From Armatimonadota bacterium (GTDB lineage: Bacteria > Armatimonadota > Fimbriimonadia > Fimbriimonadales > Fimbriimonadaceae): 64,000 nt of DNA. The position numbers and the translations under genes were made by a program. Shown here piece after piece: positions 25,976 through 34,239 of the stretch (position 1 is the stretch's first letter; every line of letters starts with the position of its first letter). The stretch lies in assembly GCA_016125185.1 (NCBI GenBank), contig WGMG01000002.1, positions 62,001 to 126,000 on the forward strand, in the 5' to 3' direction. Below the pieces are notes generated by a model, which worked only from the letters and a program-made list of their open reading frames with translations, had not been told where the DNA came from and ran no database searches.

Positions 25976-26190
25976 GGGCTACCTTCCTCGCTGTCGGTCT
26001 TTATGGCCGCTAGCGCGACGATGCCAACTAGCAAAAGCAGAGACAAGATTTGGATGGGTGGTTGGTCCATTTGCGCTGCGAACTGAACCTGTCGGCCCTG
26101 AGAGTAGGCAAAGAGGTAAGCCGCGTAGCAAAGGAATAGGAAGGCTGCGACAAGAACGCCGAAAAGGACCCTAACTTTGGCCAAATTCAC
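25972..26190 (-). CDS. Small membrane protein, 72 aa
   Basis: Two predicted helices (residues about 6-29, VRVLFGVLVAAFLFLCYAAY, and about 45-62, PIQILSLLLLVGIVALAAI) joined by a short polar loop. No family recognised. It overlaps the aroB stop by 20 bases and the pseudokinase start by 4 bases, so it is translationally coupled to both. A membrane partner of the PASTA protein is possible, but that is inference. Confidence 0.6.
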   Translation of the reverse strand: MNLAKVRVLFGVLVAAFLFLCYAAYLFAYSQGRQVQFAAQMDQPPIQILSLLLLVGIVALAAIKTDSEEGSP

Positions 26191-27184
26191 CGAGCACCTC
26201 CCGGACGACGCCTTCTTCGACGTTGGAAGCCAACACGCAGTCCCCCACCTCGCGCACGAGACTCATCGAAAGTTCACCTTGCAATGATTTCTTGTCTTTT
26301 CTCATGACCGAAACCACCTGATCGATTTCTTTCAACTCTACCGCGTCGACAGGCAAACCGTGCTTAAAAAGTAAGTTGGCAACGCGTTCCGTCAGACCAT
26401 TTTGTGCCATTCCGAGCTTTTCGGCGATCTTAGTTTCGACGACCATTCCGACCGAAATTGCCTCGCCATGGGTGTACTTTTCGTAATTCGTCATTTGCTC
26501 AAGGGCGTGCCCGACCGTGTGTCCGAAGTTAAGTTGAGCCCGGATTCCGAGCGTTTCGAACTCATCTTCCTGCACCATTCGCGCTTTGATCCCTATGCAC
26601 TCTTCAACCACGCTTTGCAGACGAAAGTCTCCCGGCTGAAGCGCATTTCCTTCCAGGCTGTCGGTGAGAGACGGACTCTGGATGAACCCGTACTTGATGA
26701 CCTCGGCCATGCCGCAACGGAACTGACGTTCAGGCAGGGTATTCAACAGGACGGTGTCGATCTGCACTAATGACGGAGGATAGAAAGCGCCGACAAGATT
26801 CTTGCCTTCGGGCAAGTCGATTCCGGTTTTGCCTCCGACGGAGCTATCGACTTGCGCGAGCAAGGTAGTCGGAATTTGAACGTAGCGAATACCGCGCATG
26901 TAGGTTGCGGCGACGAACCCAACCAGATCGCCCAGCACTCCGCCTCCCAAGGCGACGAGCGTTGATTTGCGGGTGACTTTTCGACCGATAAGATCGCGGC
27001 ACATTTGGCCGTAGACATCGAGGGATTTTGACTGCTCACCCGGCTCTAACACGATGACCTCTCTTGATTTGAGAAGATCGGGGTGGGCCTCGGCCACGTT
27101 TCGGTCCGTGATCACGACGCCTTCGGGTAGCTCGACGCGCTGAAAGCGAATTTCGTATTCCCCGGTAGCGTGCTTGACGATCAT
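26171..27184 (-). CDS. aroB: 3-dehydroquinate synthase
   Basis: 337 residues. Second step of the shikimate pathway (DAHP to 3-dehydroquinate, NAD and metal dependent). Motifs: LEPGEQSKSLDVY, ALGGGVLGDLVGFVAATYMRG, QIPTTLLAQVDSSVGGKTGID (read as two blocks), GMAEVIKYG, LNFGHTVGHALEQM and HGEAISVGMV. The start overlaps aroK by 4 bases. Confidence 0.96.
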   Translation of the reverse strand: MIVKHATGEYEIRFQRVELPEGVVITDRNVAEAHPDLLKSREVIVLEPGEQSKSLDVYGQMCRDLIGRKVTRKSTLVALGGGVLGDLVGFVAATYMRGIRYVQIPTTLLAQVDSSVGGKTGIDLPEGKNLVGAFYPPSLVQIDTVLLNTLPERQFRCGMAEVIKYGFIQSPSLTDSLEGNALQPGDFRLQSVVEECIGIKARMVQEDEFETLGIRAQLNFGHTVGHALEQMTNYEKYTHGEAISVGMVVETKIAEKLGMAQNGLTERVANLLFKHGLPVDAVELKEIDQVVSVMRKDKKSLQGELSMSLVREVGDCVLASNVEEGVVREVLGEFGQS

Positions 27185-27690
27185 TCTTGGTCGCTCATGA
27201 GCCGAACGATTTCTTCGACAATACTATTTTGATCAGTTTGGTCGACTTCGATAACGAAGTCTGCACTTTCGTACCGATCTTTTCGGGATTCCAGCAGATC
27301 GACTATGCGTTGCTCCCAATCGTCGGTGTGGAGCAAAGGTCGCTTTTTCTTGCTCATCTGTAGGCGTTCGATCAGTTCTGCGGGTTCCGACTTTAGGTAG
27401 ATGACCTTTCCGATTTTGCGAAGGTGATTGAAATTTGCGTCTCGCAAAATTGCTCCTCCGCCGGTAGCCACCACGATCGAAGCAGGTTCAAGAGACTCGA
27501 TAACGGCCGTTTCGTGATCGCGAAACGCTTCTTCACCATATAGCTTGAAGAACTGAGCAATGGGGCGCCCGACACGCTTCTCGATCAGATGGTCGGTGTC
27601 GATGAATCTCCGACCGGTTTCTTGGGCCAGGAGCTTACCAATCGTGGACTTCCCTGCCCCCATCATTCCGATCAGTATCCAAGCTTGCAT
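27181..27690 (-). CDS. aroK: Shikimate kinase
   Basis: 169 residues. Walker A GMMGAGKSTIGK (about 8-19), shikimate-binding DTDHLIEKRVG and FRDHETAVIE, VVATGGGAIL, and LID region MSKKKRPLL. It phosphorylates shikimate at the 3-OH. First gene of the minus operon running to ribD; 15 bases upstream is the pilQ terminator, leaving little room for a promoter, so some read-through or a promoter overlapping the terminator is likely. Confidence 0.95.
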   Translation of the reverse strand: MQAWILIGMMGAGKSTIGKLLAQETGRRFIDTDHLIEKRVGRPIAQFFKLYGEEAFRDHETAVIESLEPASIVVATGGGAILRDANFNHLRKIGKVIYLKSEPAELIERLQMSKKKRPLLHTDDWEQRIVDLLESRKDRYESADFVIEVDQTDQNSIVEEIVRLMSDQE

Positions 27691-27705
27691 GGTTTGAAAT
27701 GAAAG

Positions 27706-27730
27706 CGGGTAGCGTTGGAAACGCTACCCG
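27706..27730 (-). terminator. Terminator after the secretin gene
   Basis: CGGGTAGCGTT (27706-27716) / AACGCTACCCG (27720-27730), perfect 11-base stem, 3-base loop. On minus it is followed by CTTTCATTTC. It ends the pilMNOPQ operon. Confidence 0.85.
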
Positions 27731-27757
27731 ACAGTGTGATTGTAGGAGTTTGTTTGG

Positions 27758-29410
27758 TTACGGAGTGATCGACGTGTCGTCGTCCTCGATGATGACCGGA
27801 GTCACGAAGATCAGCAGTTCGTTAGCAGATCGTCCCTTGACAACCTTGCGGAAGAACTGACCGACGATCGGCAGATCGCTGAGAACCGGAACTCGGTTCA
27901 CGGTCGTGTTCGTGCTTTCCGAGTTGAGACCGCCGATGACGATCGTGTCTCGGTTCTTCACGTTGACGACGCACTGAGCGAACTGGATGCTGTTGATCGG
28001 AAGATCGAACGACGTGCCGCTGGACGAGTTGACCGATCGCGTGCCGACCGGAGTCGAAACGTTCGGGGTAAGACCCATCGTGATCGTATCGTCAGCGTTG
28101 ATTCGCGGGGTGATCGTCAACTGCGTACCAAGAACCTGTTGCTGCGGGTTAACGGTGGTCAAGAAGCCGCCGTTCGTCGCAACCGTGGTCGAGGTCAGGA
28201 TCCAGTCGAGCGTGTACGCTGCAACCGTAGCCGGCGTGTTGTTCATCGTTCGCAGAATCGGAGCCGTCACAACTCGACCGGTACCTTCGGAAAGGCGCGT
28301 TCGGAGTCGCAGAACCGCGTCGCCCGTCGCATAGGTGAGGAAGACCGGGTCCGAAGCTCGCAGGAAGTCGGAACCGGACATACCGGCGACGACCGTTCCT
28401 CGCGTGTAGTTGATGTTGTAGCCGAGCGATTGGTCCAGGTTCTCGGTCGTCGTGATGAACTCGACCTTGATCTGCACCTGTCGGGGGCGAACATCGAACT
28501 GCGCGATGATGTTCTGCAAGTTGTTGATATCTTCTTCGCTCGAACCTCGAACGATCAGGCTGTTGTCCGTCGGATCGTACGAAATGTGATCGATCGTATC
28601 CGGAACAAGACCTTGACCAGGCTGGAGCTGAGCGTTGGTGCCACCGTTGCCCTGACCACCGCCAAAGCCGTTACCACCGTTGCCGCCGCCCTGACCGCCG
28701 CCGGGGTTGCCGAAACCGCCACCCTGGTTGCCGCCGCCGAAGCCGCCGCGCTGGTTTCCGCTTTCCGTTCCGGGAAGGGCGACCGAATTACCGGAAACCT
28801 CTTGATTGGTCTGGGGAATGGTCGACGAAGGCTGATAGCTGTTGACCGTGCTCAAGTTGTTGAGAACTTGGCTCGTCGAGCGTCCCGCGCTATTGTAGTC
28901 GGTGCTACCCGAAACCATCATCTTGGCCATGTTGAGCGCTCGATACATCTCGGCATGCTTGGTCAGCGGGTCGAGAACGCGGTTGAGCACCACTTGGGCG
29001 AAGACTTCATCGGCACCAGCGTGCAGCAGCTTGATCTTACGGAAGATCTTGGCCGCTGGCTTGGCGACGTTGGTAATTTCTGGAACCGGGACCTTGGGAG
29101 CCTCGTCCGTGATCACGTAGACGCCATTATCGTCTCGCGTCACATAGGCACCCGCTGCGTCGCAGATGTACCGAATGACATCGTCGGCGGTCTGATCCTT
29201 CAGTTGAAGGGTGACCTTATTGAACGACTTAGTCGACTTGAAAATGAACTGAAGGCCAGTCCTCTCCGTGACCATCTTGGTTGCGGTCACGAGATCCGCA
29301 TCCTTGAGATTCACATTGAGCCGTGTATCTTTGTCCTGGGCAAAGGCGAAGGATGCAGCCAGAACTGCGCCCATCGCCATTGCCACCATCTTCATCTTAA
29401 TGTTTTGCAT
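27758..29410 (-). CDS. pilQ: Type IV pilus secretin PilQ
   Basis: 550 residues from ATG 29410 (AGGAG 5 bases upstream; the longer frame to 29428 lacks a better site). Signal peptide about 1-24, ending ASFAFAQ. STN/N0 domain about 25-95 (LNVNLKDADLVTATKMV). An Asn/Gln/Gly-rich spacer at about 205-265 is built of GGFGGGNQGGG-like units. An N3-type domain follows (IDHISYDPTDNSLIVRGSSE), then the secretin barrel about 310-545 ending in VPVLSDLPIVGQFFRKV and ANELLIFVTPVII. It forms the outer-membrane gate for pili, so a diderm cell is implied. Last gene of the pilM operon. Confidence 0.93.
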   Translation of the reverse strand: MQNIKMKMVAMAMGAVLAASFAFAQDKDTRLNVNLKDADLVTATKMVTERTGLQFIFKSTKSFNKVTLQLKDQTADDVIRYICDAAGAYVTRDDNGVYVITDEAPKVPVPEITNVAKPAAKIFRKIKLLHAGADEVFAQVVLNRVLDPLTKHAEMYRALNMAKMMVSGSTDYNSAGRSTSQVLNNLSTVNSYQPSSTIPQTNQEVSGNSVALPGTESGNQRGGFGGGNQGGGFGNPGGGQGGGNGGNGFGGGQGNGGTNAQLQPGQGLVPDTIDHISYDPTDNSLIVRGSSEEDINNLQNIIAQFDVRPRQVQIKVEFITTTENLDQSLGYNINYTRGTVVAGMSGSDFLRASDPVFLTYATGDAVLRLRTRLSEGTGRVVTAPILRTMNNTPATVAAYTLDWILTSTTVATNGGFLTTVNPQQQVLGTQLTITPRINADDTITMGLTPNVSTPVGTRSVNSSSGTSFDLPINSIQFAQCVVNVKNRDTIVIGGLNSESTNTTVNRVPVLSDLPIVGQFFRKVVKGRSANELLIFVTPVIIEDDDTSITP

Positions 29411-29457
29411 TTGAACTCCTACAATCACCTCGCTAAAGTTATCGGAAGACCGACGGA

Positions 29458-30165
29458 CTAGCCGCCGAATCCTCCACGGCCGCCACCGCCGCCGCCGAAG
29501 CCGCCGCCACCAAAGCCGCCGCCGCCGAAGCCGCCGCCGCCGAAGCCACCGGAGCCGCCGCCAAAGCCGCCGCCACCGAAGCCAGAGCCACCGCCGAAGC
29601 CGCCGGAGCCGCTTCCAAATCCGCCGGAGCCGCTGCCGAAGCCGCCGCCACCGAAACCGCTACTGCTTCCCATTCGGGAGATGCTCGTCGGTTCCGGGCT
29701 GCCGTTGTACTGTTGGCTGCTGCTGGAGAGAAGCATCGCGATCAGAGCCGGATCGGCCGATCGGATGTAAATCTTTCGAATGATCTTGCCCTTGTCTTTC
29801 GAGTTGGGAAGATTCTCGTCCGGCGTAGTCGGTACCGGATTCGTCGATTCTCGCTTCACGATGACGAACACGCCACCCTCGTATCGGTACGTCGCATCGA
29901 CCTGTCCCAGAACGTTCTGAAGAACGAGTTCAAACTTCGCGTTCTTCATGCTGAGCGTAATCGAACCCTGAATGTCCGGCGGAATGCTGTAACTCGCATT
30001 CACTTCCTTAAAGATGGTTTTCAGGACTTCGCGAAGATCAGCGTTCTGATATTCAGCAGACTTGATTTCGTGATCAAGAATGTCTCCCTGGGCGTGTGCC
30101 AGCGGAGCCATGCAAGCAGTTGTCATCGCAAGCGCGATTACCATCATCATGTTTTTGATTTTCAT
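29458..30165 (-). CDS. STN-domain protein with glycine-rich tail (no secretin barrel)
   Basis: 235 residues from ATG 30165 (GAGG upstream; the TTG at 30180 only extends it). Signal peptide about 1-25 (MKIKNMMMVIALAMTTACMA...AHAQ). Residues about 28-100 are an STN/N0-like module (AEYQNADLREVLKTIFKEVN, SYSIPPDIQGSITLSMKN). A short beta region follows (IIRKIYIRSADPALIAMLLS). Residues about 165-235 are nearly pure GGFGGGGFGSGSG repeats ending in the stop codon. It resembles the N-terminal third of PilQ with the barrel missing. It lies between the PilP-like gene and pilQ, and may be a periplasmic adaptor or a cap for the secretin. Confidence 0.75.
   Translation of the reverse strand: MKIKNMMMVIALAMTTACMAPLAHAQGDILDHEIKSAEYQNADLREVLKTIFKEVNASYSIPPDIQGSITLSMKNAKFELVLQNVLGQVDATYRYEGGVFVIVKRESTNPVPTTPDENLPNSKDKGKIIRKIYIRSADPALIAMLLSSSSQQYNGSPEPTSISRMGSSSGFGGGGFGSGSGGFGSGSGGFGGGSGFGGGGFGGGSGGFGGGGFGGGGFGGGGFGGGGGGRGGFGG
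29461..29660. repeat. Tandem coding repeat (glycine-rich tail)
   Basis: About 200 bases of tandem CCGCCGCCGAAGCC-type units of 9-18 bases encode the GGFGGG tail. Unit length varies, as expected of replication slippage, so copy number may differ between strains. Confidence 0.85.
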
Positions 30166-30248
30166 GTTCTTTGACCTCAAAATTTGGACGTTCCTCTAAT
30201 TAAATCGTTTCTTTTCCTCAATGTTACGAAGCTTTTGAAAAAAGCGGA

Positions 30249-30962
30249 CTAGTCGGCTCCTGCCGAAACGCCTCCGCCTTTCTTTCCACCACCAGGGCGG
30301 CCACCGCCAGGCCCGGGGAATCCACCTTGGGACGGACCCGGTCCGGTCGGCACACCGTTTGCACCTGGCAGACCAACTTCGAGACGGACTTCAACTTCCT
30401 TGGGCAGCGTGTTTCCATCGCGTCGAAGGATAGCCTTGTCTCGGTCGATCGAAACCACTCGCCATTCGGTATCCGGAATGCGCATGCCCGGTCGAATGAT
30501 GGTCGACTTGCCTTCCTCTTCCAAAATTGCAAGCACCGAGTCGCCGATCAGGATTCCCGAGAGACGTCGGTACGGCTGCGGCTCCACAGGGACGCCAGCA
30601 CCTTCCGGCAACTTATCTTCGGGCAACTGATACATCTGACCAAAGGAACCGCCATCAATGACGATCTTTTCGGCGGCTTGAGCCTGGTCAAAGGCAACCT
30701 CGCCCGCGTCGAGAGCAAAGGGATTCGTTCGATGACCGAAGCGAACCGTCGAAGAGACCAGGGTAGCCAATCGCTTGGGATCCTGCGACTTGGAGATGTC
30801 CTTACTGATGCCAGCCGCAGCCATCGGCACATAGTCTTTCGACATCTTGCCACCGCTCGGCGTTGTAGTCACCAGGTCAGCATTCGGGTCGGCACAACCG
30901 ACCATTCCGACGCCAACGACGATTGAACCAAGGATCAAGAGAGTTGTGGAATTCTTTTTCAT
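30249..30962 (-). CDS. pilP: PilP-like pilus assembly lipoprotein
   Basis: 237 residues. Lipoprotein signal with lipobox GMVGC at about 19-23. Then a low-complexity linker, a PilP-type beta domain (about 75-200: RRLSGILIGDSVLAILEE, STIIRPGMRIPDTEWRVVSID) and a Gly/Pro tail (GGFPGPGGGRPGGGKKGGG). PilP links the inner-membrane PilNO complex to the secretin. Identification rests on position after PilN and PilO, the lipobox and the beta domain. The stop of pilO and this start share one base (30962). Confidence 0.75.
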   Translation of the reverse strand: MKKNSTTLLILGSIVVGVGMVGCADPNADLVTTTPSGGKMSKDYVPMAAAGISKDISKSQDPKRLATLVSSTVRFGHRTNPFALDAGEVAFDQAQAAEKIVIDGGSFGQMYQLPEDKLPEGAGVPVEPQPYRRLSGILIGDSVLAILEEEGKSTIIRPGMRIPDTEWRVVSIDRDKAILRRDGNTLPKEVEVRLEVGLPGANGVPTGPGPSQGGFPGPGGGRPGGGKKGGGVSAGAD

Positions 30963-31834
30963 TACCTTCCCGACATTCCTGAAGCTGTAGGGCCATTAGA
31001 AGGCCCACCTCTCGGAGCGCCACCAGGGCCTCCGCTAGGACCGAACGAAGGACCACCGCGACCACCGGCGGCACCGAGACCGGCAGCAAAGCCAGCCTTT
31101 CCAGCACCGAAGCCACCGGAACCACTCGACGAAGACGCCCCGCCAAGGTCCGGCACTGGGCCGAAGATTCCATCGTATCGGATATAGCCGACGACTGAGA
31201 GATCGTACGTAGCCGACAAGAGCGGCGCCGTACCGTTGATTTGAAGATTGTGCGTGACCGCAAGGTAGTGCGGGAAACCAGCCCAAGCCCGAACGTTCTT
31301 CATGATCTGCTCGTAGGTGCCTTGAATCTGCACCTGACCGAGATCGTAGATCACGACTGGGAACGGAATAGCCGGATAGTTATAGTAGCTCGCCATCACT
31401 TGGTTCGGAGCGTCGTTATCATCGACACCCGGGACACGAGGACCAGCAATTACCTTCACGCCGCCGTAGATAAGCTGCTTGTTCACAGCTCGCTGCACGT
31501 CGTTGCGGAACTTCTTAGTGTCCAGCAGAAGTTGGTAAGGGTTCACATTAACATTGATGCCACCACTGCCGGTCTGTTCAGAAGGCGTTCGGCTGACTAC
31601 GGTTGGAAGCCAAGCAGCTTCCGCATCCTTTACGGCCTGAATAGCCTTGTTCTTTTTGGTGACAGCCTGCTTTAGCTTGTTCGCTTCGTCGTACAGGCTA
31701 TTTGCCTGTGTGACGTTAAACTTTGCTTCCTCCTGATTCGGGAGCCAGTACCAGAACAGTCCCAAACAGAGAATGATTGCCGAGAACGAGAGAAAGATCA
31801 GCCAAATCGTTCGTGGGTAGAGCGCTCTAAACAT
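30962..31834 (-). CDS. pilO: PilO-like pilus alignment protein
   Basis: 290 residues. One N-terminal helix (about 8-30, TIWLIFLSFSAIILCLGLFWYW), a coiled coil (about 38-75, VTQANSLYDEANKLKQAVTKK), a ferredoxin-like periplasmic domain including QGTYEQIMKNVRAWAGFPHYL, then a Gly/Ser/Pro tail from about 230. This is the PilO layout. It follows the PilN gene with no gap (31834/31835). Confidence 0.8.
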   Translation of the reverse strand: MFRALYPRTIWLIFLSFSAIILCLGLFWYWLPNQEEAKFNVTQANSLYDEANKLKQAVTKKNKAIQAVKDAEAAWLPTVVSRTPSEQTGSGGINVNVNPYQLLLDTKKFRNDVQRAVNKQLIYGGVKVIAGPRVPGVDDNDAPNQVMASYYNYPAIPFPVVIYDLGQVQIQGTYEQIMKNVRAWAGFPHYLAVTHNLQINGTAPLLSATYDLSVVGYIRYDGIFGPVPDLGGASSSSGSGGFGAGKAGFAAGLGAAGGRGGPSFGPSGGPGGAPRGGPSNGPTASGMSGR

Positions 31835-32707
31835 TTAGTCTCCTTGTCCTTTAGGAGCCGACGACCCTCCACTCGGGGCCGAAGTCGGGATTCCCGGTGC
31901 TCCAGTTGGGGCAGTGCTTGTACCAGTACCAGCAAGACCCTGAATCGTTTGACGCGGGTCCGGCACCTGAATGTCACGCGGAATAATCACAGAAACTGTA
32001 ATCAGCGACTCGCCAGGTCGAACCGTCTTCACGGTTCCAACTTCGGTATCACCGAAGCCACCACTGTTGAGGAAGCCGGTGCCCGTGGTGTCGACATTGT
32101 TTTCGAAGTAGGTCAGGCGATCGAGCGGATCGTCGGGGATTGCACCTTTGCTTTCCAGTCGTGGCCGACCAGTGTTATCGATAGCCTCCAGCGAGGGAAC
32201 AACCATGTCTTCCTTCTGATACCCCGCTCGCGAAACTCCAGACGCGCCAGGGATTCGCAGAAGAGCCAACTGAAGGTCGGCGTACTCCTGAGCGTCCTTG
32301 ACGGCACCGGTCATATTCACCGAGCAAGTCTTATCGTCGATCGGAGTCGCCGCCAGACTGGTAATGCGGAAGAAGCGCGGGATGTACGGCTTCACGAAAT
32401 CGTAGAGGTCAGGATAAAGGTTGTTAGCCTTGATCATTGCCTTAGCAAGCGCGGCGTTCACCACCAGCTGCTTGACAGCAGGCTGAGTCATGATCGCATC
32501 GGCGTCGTTTGCAACCTTAACCGCATTTTGGTAAAGCGGTTGAGCTTCTTCGACAGATGCCTTCGCTTTTGCAACCCGAGCGCTTGAAATGCTGACCATC
32601 AAGAAGAAGGCAACGCACGAGATGACAAAAACGAGAAGGCCGCCAAAGAATGCCCGCTTGGCGCGACCCGTTGTATCGACGATCTTAGGTAGAAGATTTA
32701 GTTTCAA
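31835..32707 (-). CDS. pilN: PilN-like pilus alignment protein
   Basis: 290 residues. It starts MKLNLLPKIVDT, matching the short NLLP motif by which PilN binds PilM, then one membrane helix (about 21-42, GGLLVFVISCVAFFLMVSIS). A coiled coil follows (about 43-70, ARVAKAKASVEEAQPLY), then a periplasmic domain (about 90-230) and a Pro/Ser/Gly-rich tail. It is longer than the usual 180-210 residues mainly through the tail. Spacing to pilM is 9 bases. Confidence 0.82.
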   Translation of the reverse strand: MKLNLLPKIVDTTGRAKRAFFGGLLVFVISCVAFFLMVSISSARVAKAKASVEEAQPLYQNAVKVANDADAIMTQPAVKQLVVNAALAKAMIKANNLYPDLYDFVKPYIPRFFRITSLAATPIDDKTCSVNMTGAVKDAQEYADLQLALLRIPGASGVSRAGYQKEDMVVPSLEAIDNTGRPRLESKGAIPDDPLDRLTYFENNVDTTGTGFLNSGGFGDTEVGTVKTVRPGESLITVSVIIPRDIQVPDPRQTIQGLAGTGTSTAPTGAPGIPTSAPSGGSSAPKGQGD

Positions 32708-32716
32708 TACATTCCC

Positions 32717-34066
32717 TCAATCGAACATGATGTGCAGACCGTTGCCGACTGCCACTGCGAGTTGCTCACGGTACTCGTTAATGTAGTCAATTCCGACCTT
32801 CTTCGGGGCCAATCCAAGATTCTTCAACGGATCGTAGACTTCGCACTGTACGTTGAGTGAGCGCTGAATGAATCCAGACAGACCTTTCAGCTTGGAGCCC
32901 CCTCCACAAAGTACGATTCTCGAAACCGTTCCTCCCCGACCATTATAATAGTCTATAGATCGTCGTAATTCTGCAACTAAATCGTCAAGAATGCCCTGAA
33001 CCGCAGAAAAAACGTGATCGCCCGCTGGCTGCTGCACAACCGGAGCGGACGACATTGCAACCGTCTCGTTCGGGTTAGGCGCTGATGGCGTATCCGCCAC
33101 CGCAAAAGGATCGTTTGTATAGGCTGGTGAAGCCCCCGTTACAGGCAGCCCAGTCACCGGGTCGATGTCCAAGTCAGGCTGAGCCGGCATGCCCGTTGTA
33201 GCGCCGGTGTCGGCCATCGGAGCACCAGCTTGGTAAGTACCACCAAATCCGGCATCAAACGCTTGCGTTGCACCCCCTACGGAGAAAGGATCCATCCCTC
33301 CACCGCCTGACGTCGCGGAGTCCGGAACAGAGAAACTGGTGCACTTATACGTCTCGGCTTCCTGTACGCCGGTCTGCATAGCGTCCGCTATGGCCTTGGT
33401 GACCATTTCTCCGCCGCCTGGCACCGGTCGCGGCAGAACCAGGTTGTTTCGCTCGTAAACGTTGATGCAGGTCGTAGAATGGCCAATATCGACCACTACG
33501 ACACCACTCTCATTGGCGAACTCGGGATAGCTAGCAGCTACCGATCGCGCAATGCCGAGCGGCTCGACATCGATTGCGACCGGCTTCTTGCCGGACCGCT
33601 TGATGCAGTCCAAAATCGTATCGATCGCCGACTGGGGAGCCATCGCCATGACGACCTCCATGTTGGCCGAGTTCGGATCGGCACTGGGAAGCACCTTGTA
33701 ATCCGACATGATCGTCGTTTCTGCGAACGGAATGTTCTTGTTGATCTCCCATTCCATATGCGACTTCAGTTCCTTGTCCGGGTCCATACGAGGAACGTCG
33801 ATCACCCGCACTAGGACGGAATGCTGACCGGCAATGGTAACCACCGCCGACGAAGAGGAGGCGCCAACTTGAGAGATGATCTGCTTAAGGGCATTTCCGA
33901 CCGCTTCGCTGTTGTAGACACCACTGTAATCTACCGCGCCTTCGGGAGTCGGAACGACGCCAACGGCAGTCACTGTAGCGCTGCCGCCGGAAGCCTTAAC
34001 TTCACACACCTTAATGCTTTGGCTCCCGATGTCGATCCCGAGAACACTACTGAGCTTACTAGCCAT
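32717..34066 (-). CDS. pilM: Type IV pilus actin-like protein PilM
   Basis: 449 residues against about 350 in most PilM. Actin-like ATPase: LGIDIGSQSIKV (phosphate 1), VVVVDIGHSTTCINV (about 189-203, phosphate 2), and VSRIVLCGGGSKLKGLSGFI (adenosine motif). A shared SHMEWEINKNIPF helix is present. Residues about 248-348 are a Gly/Pro/Ala/Asp-rich insert absent from known PilM, just before the HVFSAVQGILDDLVAEL helix. PilM sits in the cytosol and binds the PilN N-terminus. First gene of the pilM-N-O-P-(STN)-Q operon, with a good promoter upstream. Confidence 0.93.
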   Translation of the reverse strand: MASKLSSVLGIDIGSQSIKVCEVKASGGSATVTAVGVVPTPEGAVDYSGVYNSEAVGNALKQIISQVGASSSSAVVTIAGQHSVLVRVIDVPRMDPDKELKSHMEWEINKNIPFAETTIMSDYKVLPSADPNSANMEVVMAMAPQSAIDTILDCIKRSGKKPVAIDVEPLGIARSVAASYPEFANESGVVVVDIGHSTTCINVYERNNLVLPRPVPGGGEMVTKAIADAMQTGVQEAETYKCTSFSVPDSATSGGGGMDPFSVGGATQAFDAGFGGTYQAGAPMADTGATTGMPAQPDLDIDPVTGLPVTGASPAYTNDPFAVADTPSAPNPNETVAMSSAPVVQQPAGDHVFSAVQGILDDLVAELRRSIDYYNGRGGTVSRIVLCGGGSKLKGLSGFIQRSLNVQCEVYDPLKNLGLAPKKVGIDYINEYREQLAVAVGNGLHIMFD

Positions 34067-34098
34067 TGATGAGATACCTGCCGCTGCAGAGGCGACTC

Positions 34099-34128
34099 AT
34101 GTTATCATTCTCCGCTGACTTCTGTCAA
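34099..34128 (-). promoter_or_regulatory. Sigma-70-type promoter for the pilM operon
   Basis: On minus: TTGACA (34128-34123), 18-base spacer, TAACAT (34104-34099), about 32 bases before the pilM ATG. The -35 is a perfect match and the -10 is 4 of 6. Confidence 0.6.
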
Positions 34129-34191
34129 CTTGAAAATGAAACAATTCGTAGCAACTTTACTGCCGCGAAAATTGTACACCACCGCAACAAG

Positions 34192-34218
34192 AAAGCCCTA
34201 GCGAAATGCTAGGGCTTT
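34192..34218 (-). terminator. Terminator after the giant propeller gene
   Basis: AAAGCCCTAGC (34192-34202) / GCTAGGGCTTT (34208-34218), 11-base perfect stem, loop GAAAT; on minus followed by CTTGTTG. It separates the pseudopilin operon from the pilM operon. The plus-strand side also has a T-run (34224-34229). Confidence 0.88.
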
Positions 34219-34239
34219 CGGGCTTTTTTCAGTCTGAGA

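Noticed and set aside
29461-29660. CRISPR-like or satellite array
   Set aside because: The repeats are in frame within a gene, have no unique spacers, and encode a glycine-rich tail.
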